Made by a program: the position numbers and the translations under genes
Notes under the pieces: generated by a model
Told to the model about the DNA's origin: nothing
The model's input: the letters and a program-made list of their open reading frames with translations, nothing else
The model's database searches: none
From: Phorcus lineatus
Taxonomy: Eukaryota; Mollusca; Gastropoda; Trochida; Trochidae
Direction: 5' to 3'
Length of the DNA: 64,000 bases
Assembly: GCA_921293015.1 (NCBI GenBank)
Contig: OV121087.1
Span: 5,778,501-5,842,500, forward strand
Shown: piece by piece, positions 11,175-22,374 of the stretch
Position numbering within the stretch: the stretch's first letter is position 1
Layout: each line of letters starts with the position of its first letter

Positions 11175-11295
11175 CCATTTAATCTCATTAAATCCAGTCA
11201 TTGTCAGTTTTGTTTTCTCTTCTCCATCAACGCCACCATCATGATCGTGATCAACATCCTTGTCTCTCCCTTCATCAAATGAAGTGTCAAAGAAG
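11175..11295 (-). CDS. Candidate acidic exon upstream of the transposase-like core
   Basis: Open between acceptor 'gatcag' and donor 'gtaagt'. Peptide FFDTSFDEGRDKDVDHDHDG then GVDGEEKTKLTMTGFNEIKW, very rich in D/E. Position, strand and splice sites suggest a linker exon of the same gene. There is no domain match. Confidence 0.4.
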
Positions 11296-11706
11296 CTGAT
11301 CATCATTGAAACAAATATCAAATAACTAAGTCTTTACAGTGACAGAGGTGTTTTTGTTCCAAACCCACCTTGAGATTTCATAAAAATTCTTTATATCATA
11401 ATTAAACCTCTACTGGGATATTTTCTTTATACAACTTAAACGTAAAAATCTTTCTAGTAATATTACTATTTCAATACCTCAAAAAAATTGTTACTAGCGC
11501 AGAATTTGGATAATATTAAAGGGATAATTTTGCAGAAGAGGTTCGTATATCAATTATCAAAGGCATGTCAGTGATAAATGTATCATAAGAGTCAAAGTCT
11601 CATTATCTTTCGTGCAGCAAGCAAACATATAAAAAGTTACAAACCATAGCAACAATAATCTACATTGAAGAATCTCGAGAAACATGCATACGATATAAAT
11701 ACATAC

Positions 11707-11875
11707 AGCAGCATGGAGTCTTTGGAGAGTAGAATGTTGTCTAAAGAGGAATCCCATGTGAGGTCTTTGGATCCTGGTATTTTCCCCATCTGACTCGGAT
11801 TCAGTCTCATAGATGTCAGACTAATAGTTGTAACCATATAGCATGGTGACATAAGCTTCTCCATCGTCGATTTTA
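11707..11875 (-). pseudogene. Candidate upstream exon, EAYVTMLYGYNY
   Basis: One frame reads THKIDDGEAYVTMLYGYNY, a TAG stop, then SDIYETESESDGENTRIQRP and HMGFLFRQHSTLQRLHAA, ending at donor 'gtatgt'. The E-A-Y-V-T-x-L-Y-G motif is one I loosely recall from proteins containing P2X7-tail-like modules. The single in-frame stop argues for decay. A competing open frame on the same strand has no recognisable features. Confidence 0.35.
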
Positions 11876-12426
11876 TGTGTTAAAAGATTAAGATGTCAAA
11901 TTCATAGGCATCACAGGATGATTAAAACTTTAGCAAATATTTTTTTAATTGCTTAAACGCTATTATATAAAGGTCAGAAGTTTGTTGCAAATGTTATTTG
12001 GGAAACAGTTGTTATACTGGATCAGATTGTCATTCGAATTAAAAGTTGGTGGAATTTTAATTTCATTCTTTTTAATAAAATATTCTTGTCCCAATAAGAG
12101 ATTTACATTTGTTATTTGCACTTTATTGAAATTAAACTCAAGTGAAAAAGACTTAGTGACAAATGATATTTTTAATTTAGCATTCGAACTTGATAAATAT
12201 TACCGCAAGGAGTAGCCAAAAAATAATGTCCATGTTCATATGTCATAGTTATAATTAGGAAAATCATGATTAACAATAAAAGCAACAATTTGTGATGTCA
12301 ATTTGGCTGTTTATGAAAAACCTGACTGTTTGTAGGGTGAACGGATGAAATTCTGGCAATATACAAACTACTGCTTACTTTGTAGCACTGTTGTCGTATT
12401 TATGTCTTATTTACTTATAGACATAC

Positions 12427-12478
12427 CTTTCTTCAATGCTCCAAGACTCTGATCCTGTGCTTGCAAGCTCTGTGATGC
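12427..12478 (-). CDS. Candidate short exon (low-complexity)
   Basis: Fifty-two bases between acceptor 'gtacag' and donor 'gtatgt', reading ASQSLQAQDQSLGALKK. It is supported only by splice-site shape and the run of similar blocks on this strand. Confidence 0.25.
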
Positions 12479-12707
12479 CTGTACTTCAACTCATACTTTT
12501 GCAAAATGAGTGTAAATGTAATTTATCATAATCATTTAAAATATGAAATTTTGAAAAATAAAGAGTTTGAAATAATTGTGTAGAAAATGGATGACTTTAG
12601 ATAGATAAAGTAAAAATGAGATTTCTTTGCAATCTTATGGAAATAATCTAATAAACGTTTGTGATTTATATTGAATTTTGTTTTGGTCTTATTTGAACTC
12701 AACATAC

Positions 12708-12790
12708 CTTGCAGTGTCACTGTCGTAACTTCCAGCTTTAGTTGTTCTGGTTGACAGTCCAGGAGTTGAGCTTGAACTTGCGCCGAGTAT
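12708..12790 (-). CDS. Candidate serine-rich exon
   Basis: Ends at donor 'gtatgt' (exon edge 12,708) with the peptide GASSSSTPGLSTRTTKAGSY then DSDTAR. The upstream edge is unknown. Assigned only because it is an open, low-complexity block with a good donor in line with the minus-strand exon series. Confidence 0.25.
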
Positions 12791-13033
12791 AAGGCAGTGT
12801 CGATGATTTTCGTAACTGTAAACATCAACGGTGCCACAATATGTATTATTCATATTTAATGTTCCATTCAAGTAGATGCCATGGCATTGTTACGAAAACA
12901 ACAATTAAGGTTTCAAGTGATAGATTTGATTTAAATTACGATGGTATAATATGCATTTTATTTTTGCATTTAAGTTCCATGATGTGAAGTACGATATCAC
13001 TGACAAAAATTTAAATGAACAGATTCTACTTAC

Positions 13034-13211
13034 TACTCCATTCGTTTTTGTCAATCTTCAATCTCCGAATAAGCCTTGAATCATCTGACATCTTTCTGTC
13101 GCTAGTTTCACAGTAATTTTCGTTTCGCTGTTCGCATGTGCAGAACGATTTAAACAACAACTGGTAGAGTTTCGGTTTGGCTATTAGTAAGGATTTCTTA
13201 AAATTTGACAT
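13034..13211 (-). CDS. Candidate first coding exon
   Basis: Starts at a methionine (13,211) and is open for 59 codons to a consensus donor 'gtaagt' (exon ends 13,034). Peptide MSNFKKSLLIAKPKLYQLLF then KSFCTCEQRNENYCETSDRK. It would be the N-terminus of the transposase-like gene if the chain of minus-strand exons is real. A longer upstream methionine exists in the same frame. Confidence 0.3.
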
Positions 13212-15566
13212 TCTCGTTTTACAAATAATTAGAATGAGAGAATTATTCATGTGACTCTTGGTATTGAGACATCTCTCACAATGAAAACTGGCTGTTTTCA
13301 AGCAGAATTACGACAATTACAGTACTTCTTTACGAAACAGACAACACTTCAGTTACAACTTGATCGCATCAAAGTGGAGGTCGGTTTGTATATAAAAAAA
13401 ATAGTATGTGAAAAATCCCATCTCTTAAAAACAAATCGTGAATGATTCATAGTTTCACCTGTCAATCTTGAAATTTTTTGCAAGAAACAAGGATGGGCAT
13501 TTTGATGTGTACGTATCAACAAAATCATGCAGGAAAGTTCAACTGACAGTTATAATGTTTATTACATTATTTCATTCTATTACCTACAAAGTATTCATTA
13601 TGTACGTTAGATGTACGTATATTTCTTAAATGAGAAAGAAAATAAATGTAGAGTTCGTTCCACAATCTTTGCTGTTTGCTCTTTTTAGTTATTATATTGA
13701 TAAAATTTCATTCAATCTCTCTTTTAAATAAAATACTCAAAAAAATTTATATCCATAAGAAATATAAATAAAATCGAAGAAAACTACAAACCCATATTCA
13801 CAATTTGTTTTATCACTGCAGTCTTCTACTTCATGAAATTGAATATTGATTGTGTTAATCTCTGTAGAAGCAGTATCTAATAACATTTGGTTTCGTAATT
13901 TCTTTCTTTCAGTTATTTTCAAAAGTCCTTAAAATCCTGTTGGTATTAAAGATACACTTTCTCAAAACTATTCCTGAAATATCCATTTTTTACAAACAAT
14001 TGGAACATATTGACCTCTCCCAAAAAAATATGTTTATTCTTGACAGAATTGTGGCTGCTTTGGAACAAGATGAAGTCATTTAATTCTGTTGGTTACAAAA
14101 TCAACAAAAAGCCGTTATAGTTTATATATGCACTATGACAATAATTAACCTGGAAAACTAATTGTATGTTTACAAATAAAATGTTTGTATTTTAAAGTAT
14201 ATGGCATGAACATGCAAAGATGGATTAAATAGTAATTGACTTCTCTTCAATATATAAGTTGAAAGTGAATGTTATTTTTGTAACTTAATTTTCTTAAACC
14301 CTAAAAAGAGTAAAACCTGAAAAGACCAAGGACATCCAATTTAGAAATGTAACTAAATCAGATTTACTCAGATATGTCCAATTTTGTTTTCATACCTTTA
14401 TACATGTTGTTGACAAAAACATCTACATTTTTAGTAGGAAGAGAAACATATTTCCTGTTACCTTCTGGCATGGGAATAAAAAAGTGCATGTAAATCAACA
14501 TGGTTAGATTAAAAGCAAACAACAAATCAAATCTTATTTATTCCAATTTATTTATTATATTTAGATGCACCCCATGTTAGGCAAGTAGACATTGAGCACA
14601 TACATCGAATGTCTTCGTATCTACATGAGTTCCTAAAGCATATGAAGTGATGACAAGAATTATGAAAGATTATGTTTGCAATCTTAATATTTCCCCCAAT
14701 ATTATTTCAAGCCATTTTGTTGTTTGCTCACATGCAATGTTTGCATATAGAGAGACACATAAAAACTGTGTTATAAGTTTAATAACAATATCATGTTTTG
14801 CGAAGTGCAGTAATGACTTGTTCCAACACATTCATCTGATTTTGAAGTCTATAGACATCGCAACAAAGTAACACTGAAAATATATCAAAATTACTATTAT
14901 TCTTTTAATGTTTTAAGGTAGGGTAATGATTATACACAAATTATTTTACAGTATCGCTACTAATCCAAAACAATTATCTTATATAATTATTTTTACAAAA
15001 AGTAGGATAAATATCTGATATGAATAATGTTAATTATTGTCCAAAAAGGTTAATTAACTATCATCATATTGAACAAGTGAATAACATGTCGAATTGAAAA
15101 ATGCCGTCAGAAATAACTGTATTTTTTCCCAATTAATTTAATTTTAAATATAGAAATATGAAAAATGCACATTTCCTATTCGGTGTGTTTCTTTGTGTCG
15201 ATAAAACAGAACAAAACGGTAAGATAAGTAAGACACTCAACTTTATTTTGTGTAAAATTAACTCTACATGAGTTCCAAATCTATCAAAACCTGGCGATCT
15301 TTTGCTTCCAAAACAAACTCTTTGTCTCAATCAAATTTCGCTATCGTGCACATCTTGGCAAAATTCATTATTTCGTTAGTTTGATTACTCATATTTACAC
15401 TATTGTCATGTTCAAAACATTGTCTTTACGAGTGTTATATTCTGTACATTCAACTCGATATTATAGTGATTTTACACTAGCGACCTGCAAATTGTCAGAC
15501 CGGAACTCCACCAGTCGATGTTCTGCGTATTGCTAAAAAAATAATGTGAAGCTCGCGAATTGTGCT
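13212..15566. other. AT-rich, no gene recognised
   Basis: Open frames at 13.25-13.45, 13.74-13.92, 14.65-14.87 and 15.13-15.33 kb have no family features. The block at about 13,790-13,920 minus (LLDTASTEINTINIQFHEVE) could be another upstream exon, but it has no distinctive support. Confidence 0.5.
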
Positions 15567-15596
15567 CTACGTCACGAGCTCACGTACGTGACGTAG
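15567..15596. promoter_or_regulatory. Perfect 10 bp inverted repeat built on CRE-type sites
   Basis: Arms 'ctacgtcacg' and 'cgtgacgtag' around the spacer 'agctcacgta'. Each arm contains a TGACGTAG-type motif recognised by CREB/ATF-family factors, and the spacer adds a palindromic 'acgtacgt'. No adjacent gene is recognised, so a regulatory role is inference. Confidence 0.4.
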
Positions 15597-15734
15597 TACT
15601 AAAGTCGAGTAATTCCGCGTAATGACATCGTATTCATTGAGGCGCGTAGGGTGAGCGTAGAGGGCAGGTGTCTTTTGGTAATAATAACATAGACTTGGCG
15701 TGAATTTTAAAATATGTTTCTTGTATCATATTGT

Positions 15735-15793
15735 AGATGATCATTAGCTACAGCTTGATGATCATCTACAGCTTGATGATCATCTACAGCTAT
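15735..15793 (+). repeat. Short tandem repeat, about 21 bp x 3
   Basis: Three successive copies of 'gatgatcatctacagctt' with small changes in the first. The unit contains the palindrome 'gatgatcatc'. The whole is followed by 'tatatagcg'. Confidence 0.75.
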
Positions 15794-16799
15794 ATAGCGA
15801 ACCAGCTATAATACGAAACCCCTGATTCGCTAGAAAGCAAGGGCTTCCCGAGGTTCACACTGAAGAAAAGCTTTTTGGGTTGATTCGTATTATAACTGAA
15901 TAACATAAGACATAATAATGAACAGCATCATTTGGCAAGTTATAAACGATGTCATTTTTTTCAGGCGATATTATGTATATAAATATGGGAATGTGGGACC
16001 ACCTGGATGCTAACTGTTATAGTTGAATTTGTTGAGTAATTATGCCCCCTGAGAATTCTTAGGACATGTTCATTCATAGTCATGGTTCAAACTAACAACT
16101 TCTGAAATCACTAAAATGATGCTCAAATTGTTTTCTGCGATGAAGTCATGACCAAATGCTACTAGTTTTAAGAGCGATTTCTTTATTTTTATTCTCAATG
16201 TTCATTTGTGGTTTATTTAGGAAAAATATCCATTTAATTGTGGCTGTGAAGAAGGAGGAACAGGAAAAGTCTCGTGGCTGATCTGCTTTTGCAGTGTCCT
16301 GCAAACGCTCCTTTTGTTCATTTGTCTTTTTCAGATACAATGTCCCAATGGTTTGTTGCCCTATTCTGTATAGATTGAGAGCATTTCCTTTGATAAATAG
16401 TTTAATGTTATAAGGATTCTTATCATGCCTCTTGGCCGCAACAAGTGGTCCCACTTTTCAGAACAGTAATGCATTATTTTAACATTAAAGGCAATTTGAT
16501 ATGATATTTCAATTGATTTCAAACTGAACAAGATTGGAACTGCTTCAATGATGATATATGTATACAAAAGTGGCGAAAAGTAAGACACAGTTCATGAATA
16601 TTAATGAGTTTCTCTTGTAATTGGTTGTAGTTGTAATTAGGTCAAATATCACACCTAATTATCATGTATTTACAATTTCATTGATTGAAATACATAATTT
16701 TGGTAGATCAAAGAGAAATAAAATGAGCACAATTATATGATGTCAAAACATTTACAACAAAATGCATTTCAGCAAGACCTTGTGGTAGAAATGACAATC
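15794..16799. other. No gene recognised
   Basis: The minus-strand frame at 16.15-16.45 kb (102 codons) has no domain or splice context and a composition like the surrounding non-coding DNA. Nothing else is supported. Confidence 0.5.
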
Positions 16800-17400
16800 T
16801 GAAATGTTAATGGGGATAATAACTATATGGAAGAATGTATTTCCTTTTGTACATCTGAAGTGATTTCAGTAAGTTCAAATAGGAGTTAAAATACTTCACA
16901 GTTTGATGTAAAAATTTGAATGTTCGATTTAAACAACCTGAACAGTTCCAATGTTTTATCTGATGAAATGGATGGAAAAGTGGCTTGTGAAAGTTAGAAA
17001 AATTATCAATTTGAAGGGAAGATAATTGATATAAACATAATATATTTCTGTATCCATCTAAAGTAATTTCAGTAATGTTCATTGTTGTTTAGATATTTCA
17101 CAGTTGTATGTAACAATTTGAATGTTTTAATTCATAATCCTCAATATTTCCCATTTTTTTATATGATGAAATGGATGGGAAATTGCCTTGTGAAAGTAAG
17201 AAGAATAATAAATTTGCAGAGAAAATTATTAATATTAAAAAATACATAATTCTAAATCCATCTAAGGGATTTCAGCATTGTTCATTGTTGTTAAAATCAT
17301 TCAAAGTTTGATATTACATATTGGTTGTTTGAAATGATAACCAGTCTTCATCTTTTAAAAGGAAATTGATGCAAAAGTACATGTTGCCAGTAAAAAGAAT
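16800..17400 (+). repeat. Degenerate ~200 bp tandem repeat, about three copies
   Basis: The words 'cacagtttgatgtaaaaat' (16,897), 'cacagttgtatgtaacaat' (17,098) and 'aaagtttgatattacatat' (about 17,302) recur at about 202-205 base intervals. Each is followed by 'gatgaaatggatgg'-like sequence, 'cttgtgaaag' and 'atccatctaa...tttcag'. Identity is modest, so this is an old duplication. Confidence 0.65.
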
Positions 17401-17436
17401 AACCTTTTTTATGAAAAAATATTCTGAGATTCGGCA

Positions 17437-17725
17437 TGTCTAGGCTATGCTCTCCACAACGGTCTGACCGCAGCCTACAGCGCACGTTCTTACGTAAAGT
17501 CAGCTTACCAATCACGATGTGTGCGGCAAAAGCATTCGGTATCAGTAACTAGGGGCAAGTAACTCCCATTTACCATTCGTTAACCTTGATCGCCGCTATC
17601 CTTATTTTAAACGCGATGATGTGATTGGTTCGCTAATGACTAGGATTTGTCTGCGCTAAATTGGTGTCAGCACGTGCGAGTAGTGAGGCTGCCTTCAGAC
17701 CGTTGTGGAGAGGATAGCCTAGACA
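17437..17725. mobile_element. 289 bp MITE with ~39 bp terminal inverted repeats
   Basis: The left end 'tgtctaggctatgctctcca' continues for about 39 bases and matches the complement of the right end with about three mismatches. The inside has further self-complementarity ('accaatcac' near 17,508 and 'gtgattggt' near 17,621), so the element could fold almost end to end. It is GC-richer than its flanks and has no coding capacity. A target duplication is not obvious. Its superfamily is unassigned. Confidence 0.8.
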
Positions 17726-18023
17726 GACAGAGTTGGATTTCGGTAGAGTCAATATTTTGTAACTTTTTTCCCCGGAACACGGTCGATTTTAATCATACTG
17801 TATAATAAGCATAGTTAACTGATACAAGTAATACAAAACCAATACACATGCATGTCTAATATATATATATGGCTAATGCTATATATTTAAAAACCAAGAA
17901 GTAACTGACCATGGTGAATGATTACCATATGCGTTTCTTATTTATATGAAGTTATATAATCAATTATCAGTTGTTGACTGACACAAAAACCGCAAAACCA
18001 ATACGCATGCATGCCTTAAATAG

Positions 18024-18160
18024 TTCATCCTGCTACATAAGCGTTTTTGTATCCGCTGATCTCCTTCTAAATACCCTGATCAAGCCGCCAATGATACGAG
18101 GGATTTTGCTCTAAACAACCTGCTAAATCAGCGTATATAAATCCGCTCTAGCTCCTTCCT
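18024..18160 (+). repeat. Dispersed repeat with internal ~92 bp direct repeat
   Basis: 'cctgctacataagcgttttt' (about 18,027) and 'cctgctaaatcagcgtatat' (about 18,119) start two related blocks that both run to 'ctcctt'. The complement of 60,010-60,110 carries the same landmarks ('aagcgttttt'/'tagcgttttt', 'aaataccct', 'cgagggatt', 'caagccgcca'). The family therefore occurs twice in the window, in opposite orientations. Confidence 0.6.
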
Positions 18161-18348
18161 TATATATAATTATTGGGGGAAATTTAAAAACATTAAATTT
18201 TTTAAAACGTGCTACTACACCTTCAACATTGCTTATGTATTTGTGTGTGTATGTGTGGTATGATACAGACAGATTACAAAACTTATTGAGATACTAACAT
18301 GAAGTGACATGTCAAATCTATTAGAAATATGTAACCACGTAGACTTAC

Positions 18349-18521
18349 CCTCCTGACATATGACTCCAACATCCTCTGAATGCTTACAGTCGGTAATTCC
18401 CCAGCCGTTGTGAGTGCAGTAGGCTAAGTTTTCTTCCAAACCAGTGCATGTTACCTGGCTCAGATGAATCTCCCCTGATCCTCTACCAAACTCAGCGTTG
18501 CTTACCACTTCTGCGTTCATA
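18349..18521 (-). CDS. SRCR domain, second-half exon
   Basis: Acceptor 'gtcctcag' and donor 'gtaagt' bound 173 open bases. The peptide includes FGRGSGEIHLSQVTCTGLEE, NLAYCTHNGWGITDCKHSED and VGVICQE. This is the C-terminal half of a scavenger receptor cysteine-rich domain: FGxGSGxIxL, then the C-x-G, A-x-C-x-H-x-G-W-G, C-x-H-x-E-D-x-G-V-x-C cysteine series. A domain split across two exons is typical of group A SRCRs, extracellular ligand-binding modules of secreted or membrane proteins. It starts in the phase left by the 57,749 exon (AG plus T). I therefore take it as the partner of that exon across about 39 kb. Two non-standard points remain: the far partner, and no further SRCR exon recognised below 18.3 kb. 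Confidence 0.8.
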
Positions 18522-18784
18522 CTGAGGACAAAAATATAGTATGAAAGAACAGCAGCCTTTCAAAACAAAAAAATGTACAATATCTAAGTTATTTATCTTT
18601 TCAGGCAATCTATTCACACTGATTTGTAACGGGCCTTTAGTATACTCTAATGTAAACTTCACATAGTAATATAGGCTTATCAATAAGGTTATTTTGTTGA
18701 TTTACTTTTCGCACGCTAACAAAATGTCCAGATGCACTGCCAACCTTCACAAAAGCAAGATTTCACAGACATGGCTTGCCTTTT

Positions 18785-18930
18785 GATGCCGGTGTCACGA
18801 AATAAAACCGCCCCCGGTATAAAATCTCCCCCCGGCGATTTTATACCGGTACAAAACCGTCCCTCTCAGTATAAAATCGCCCCCTTCCACGAAATAAAAT
18901 CTCCCCCCAGAATAGATTAGCCCCCCTCCA
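18785..18930 (+). repeat. Degenerate C-rich repeat related to the minisatellite core
   Basis: Several imperfect units of the type 'gtataaaatcgccccc' or 'cgaaataaaatctcccccc' in succession. The 'ata(g/a)aatcgccccc' word is shared with the core of the 48 bp minisatellite farther right. It may be an old or seed version of it. Confidence 0.5.
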
Positions 18931-19399
18931 TAAATGCTTTATTGATAGTGTTTGTATATTGAAATGCATGAAAAGGGAGTTAAATATATGTATTATATAT
19001 AGCTTGTTAACAAGTATTTTAGGAAATATTTGAGCGATTCTAGTAAAGCTAATAATATTGCCATGAAAGGAGAGATAATGGGTACAATTGGTTTATTGGA
19101 TTACATAAATACATGTAATCATATTATCGAATTATCTATAAGAGGCATAGTGAACTTTAGGTTTGAACACTAAAAGTGGGGAAATTTAACGGGTTTGGCA
19201 ATTGTTGAATTTAAAGTGTTGGCGGTAAATTCCCGTGCGGCTGATTGTGTGCATATTTAGACTTATAAAGGAGTAAGCTTTTATTCCGAAACGTTACGAA
19301 TTTCAAAATAAAGACGTTGTTAAGCAGATTTTTTTTATCTTTCTTGTATACTTTGAACACTGTTACCAAGTGATGAAGTCTTAATGCTACTTATATAGA

Positions 19400-20230
19400 A
19401 ATAGATACTGGGTTTTATTTAATTCTTAAGAGGGAAGAATCTGTACTGAGTTTGATGTAAATGCTTAAAGGGGCGAATCTATACTGGGTTTGATATAAAA
19501 TTATTAGAGGGATGATCTATAACGGGTTTCATCATGATGTAAATGCTTAGAGGGGGAGAATCTATACTGGTTTTTGACGTAAATTCTTCGAGGGGGAGAA
19601 TCTGTACTGGGTTTTATATACATTCTTAGAGTGGGATAATCTACAAATGGTTTGATGTTAATGCTTAGAGGGGACTAATCTATAATGGGTTGGATGAACA
19701 TACTTAGATACATTTAAGTTGGCGAATCTATACTGTTTGACGTAAATGCTTAGAAGGGGTGATTCTATACTGAGTTTGATGTAAATGCTTAGAGGGGGTG
19801 AATCTATACTGGGTTGAATGAACATGCATAGATACATTTTAGATGGCGATTCTACACTGGGTTGGTGTTAAAGCTTAGAGGGGGGAGGGGGGGGGGGGGG
19901 TGTTCTATACTGGTTTTTTATGTAAATTCTTAGAGGGGGCGAATCTATACTGGGCTGGATGTAAATTCTTAGAGGGGGGAATCTATACTGGGTTTGATGT
20001 AAATTCTTAGAGGGGCTGAATCTGTATATATCCTCGGTTGGATGCACATACGTAGATACATTTTAGATTTTAGATGGCGAATCTGTACTGGGTTTAATGT
20101 GAATGCTTAGAGGGGGAGAATCTATACTGGGTTTGATGTAAATTCTTAGAGGTGGGCGATTCTATGTTGAGTTTGATGTAAATGCTTAGAGGGGGCGAAT
20201 CTGTACTGGGTTTGATGTTAATGCTGGATT
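19400..20230 (-). repeat. Diverged minisatellite, core in reverse orientation
   Basis: About twenty irregular units of the form 'cttagagggggcgaatctat' plus 'actgggtttgatgtaaat', roughly 39-45 bases each. The 30-base core is the complement of the core of the 48 bp units at 29-56 kb; the linker differs ('taaatgctt' instead of 'attgtaaataagtat'). Units are interrupted by a longer variant ('gaacatgcatagatacattt') at 19.69, 19.82 and 20.05 kb. It includes a 14-base G run at 19,887-19,900. Confidence 0.85.
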
Positions 20231-20578
20231 GGCCCTGGAGTATTTATCTTAATGCAACTCCAATACAATGGAAAATGAGTAAGTTTAAACATAAGCAAAT
20301 CAATGAAATCCATTGCAATATTCAGCTTCGAACATACTGGTATCGTAATGAATATGGTGTAAACATATTTATTCAGAGAAAAACTGATGGGATTGGCAAA
20401 CAAGCAAAATCTTTGCTTATATGAATGCCTCTCCCGACAATATACAAACATGAACTTTCATGAAATGATGACGTTCACAAAACATTGAAGAACAGATCAA
20501 ATATGCATGTACATTTGCAGGCTTACATACTATGATTAAGAGCTTCTTCAAAGGCATTTAGAAGTTGGTGTAGTGATA

Positions 20579-20995
20579 CAAGACGATGTTATGGATGACA
20601 ACTTCTTTATTTATTTTTTCACAACGTTTCTGGACTACTTCTTGCCCCTTCATCAGGTGGATAATGAACAAAACTAAGTTGGTACAATACATATAGGTAT
20701 ACAGGAAGCCATTGATTCAATTAATTATGTACAAATACAATAAGTGAGATAATAAAGGTAATGCTACAAAAAGGGGTGTTGTTACAGGTCTGAATGTTTT
20801 TACAGTAGAGTAGTCTATGCTTCTTTGTGGATTGGCCAGGTGGTAGGGAGGTAAACCCCTTGATCCCTGTTAATCTCAGGGGCTAATCTTCTCAGGCAGA
20901 TTGATTCGAGAAGTTTTCTTTTGCGCCAATCATTGACTTTGGAAACCAAGATCTTTGTGTGTTGCCAGTTGATAGAATGGTTTGGGTTGTTGACC
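20579..20995 (-). mobile_element. Penelope-like element copy A, 3' part
   Basis: Complement of the 3' end of the copy at 27.4-27.8 kb, including the 3' UTR and a peptide ending NDWRKRKLLESICLRRLAPE then INRDQGVYLPTTWPIHKEA and a stop. The coding sequence continues upstream at 25,735-25,945 after removal of the LINE inserted at 20,996-25,735. The upstream piece ends SALSEHI, and this piece resumes NNPNHSINWQHTKI. Confidence 0.8.
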
Positions 20996-21722
20996 ACCAC
21001 CAACGTCAATGATAACTACGAACACTTCATAAACGATTCTAAACATTACCAGAACTACTTCAACAGCAATAACATTTCATTTAGCTATGAACAATCTTTA
21101 GTATCCTTTGGTAGTGAAACCATCAATGAATTTCCTATAAATTCGCATTTGTATAATACTTCCCAGTTAGATATACGTAACATTGACCTAGTCCACTGCG
21201 GACACAATAATATACCATTGTATGATGTTAACACACCATTTCCTTGCAGATCGTTACTAAGCGTTTTACATGTACCATTTGCTAAGAGTAACAACCATGA
21301 GTCGTTTGTTCAGTTGCCTCGCCCTGCGACCACTACTACAGATTTTCAAAAATCTGATAAACTGTTACACTTAATGTATGCGGTTTGCGAAACCGTTTAG
21401 ATTGTCCTGAATTTGTTGATATGCTACAGAAAAATGACTTTATAGGTTAACAGGAAACAAAAACAAGTGATCTAGATGAGCTTGAAATTAGAAACTATAC
21501 TCTATATTTACAGCATAGATCAGGATGTGTGAATAGATCGGGGGGTTTAGGTCTGGCAGTTAGAAACACCTATAAGGATTTCGTTACTGTTATAAATAAA
21601 AAAGATACATATTCTATGTGAAATTCTTTACCGAACTAGAACAAACAATTTACAATCATGCTTCTGAAACTGAATACCTAGTACTATTAGGTGATTTCAA
21701 TGCACGAATAAGTAATTTGCAA

Positions 21723-22263
21723 GGATTCCGGCCCTATTGGTCGAAAATAAAAATATTCACTGTGCCTATCGGTCGACAAACGCTTGAGTGATTTTGTGCT
21801 AACCGGGCGTGCATAAGACACTGGGAGAAGCTAAGTTCACTAATGAAGGGGTGGTCGTGTTTTTATAAGACATGCATGAGGTGTTCTTCTCTTCGCTAGT
21901 GAGTAAAGGGGTTTTATTTTCAAGCTCTCTTATGTTGTTAATGATTAAACTTGGAGTAATGGTATTAGCAAAAAATTAAAGTATTAAAGTATCCCTTCAT
22001 ATATAAATACACGTATAACATGTCTAACACTTCATACTTGTCAATATGGCAAACGCTGCTGTTCGAGTCCAGTTTCTAACACATTCTAGAGGTACTAGAT
22101 TCGCCTATCACATGGGATTCAAGTACACTTCAAACAAGGCAAAGAACAACACAATCCACTGGATATTATATTATGTTATTATTATAATTATTATATTGTA
22201 TATTATATATATTATTTCGCATTTCTTTGAACGCCACTCAGTTGTTTGAATTATAACATCCAC

Positions 22264-22313
<50 letters not shown>

Positions 22314-22328
22314 TGAATTATAACATCC

Positions 22329-22374
<46 letters not shown>

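Noticed and set aside
20921..21400. 159-codon plus-strand frame as one gene
   Set aside because: Its first 25 codons are antisense to the Penelope-like element and the rest is the start of the LINE, so it spans an insertion junction.
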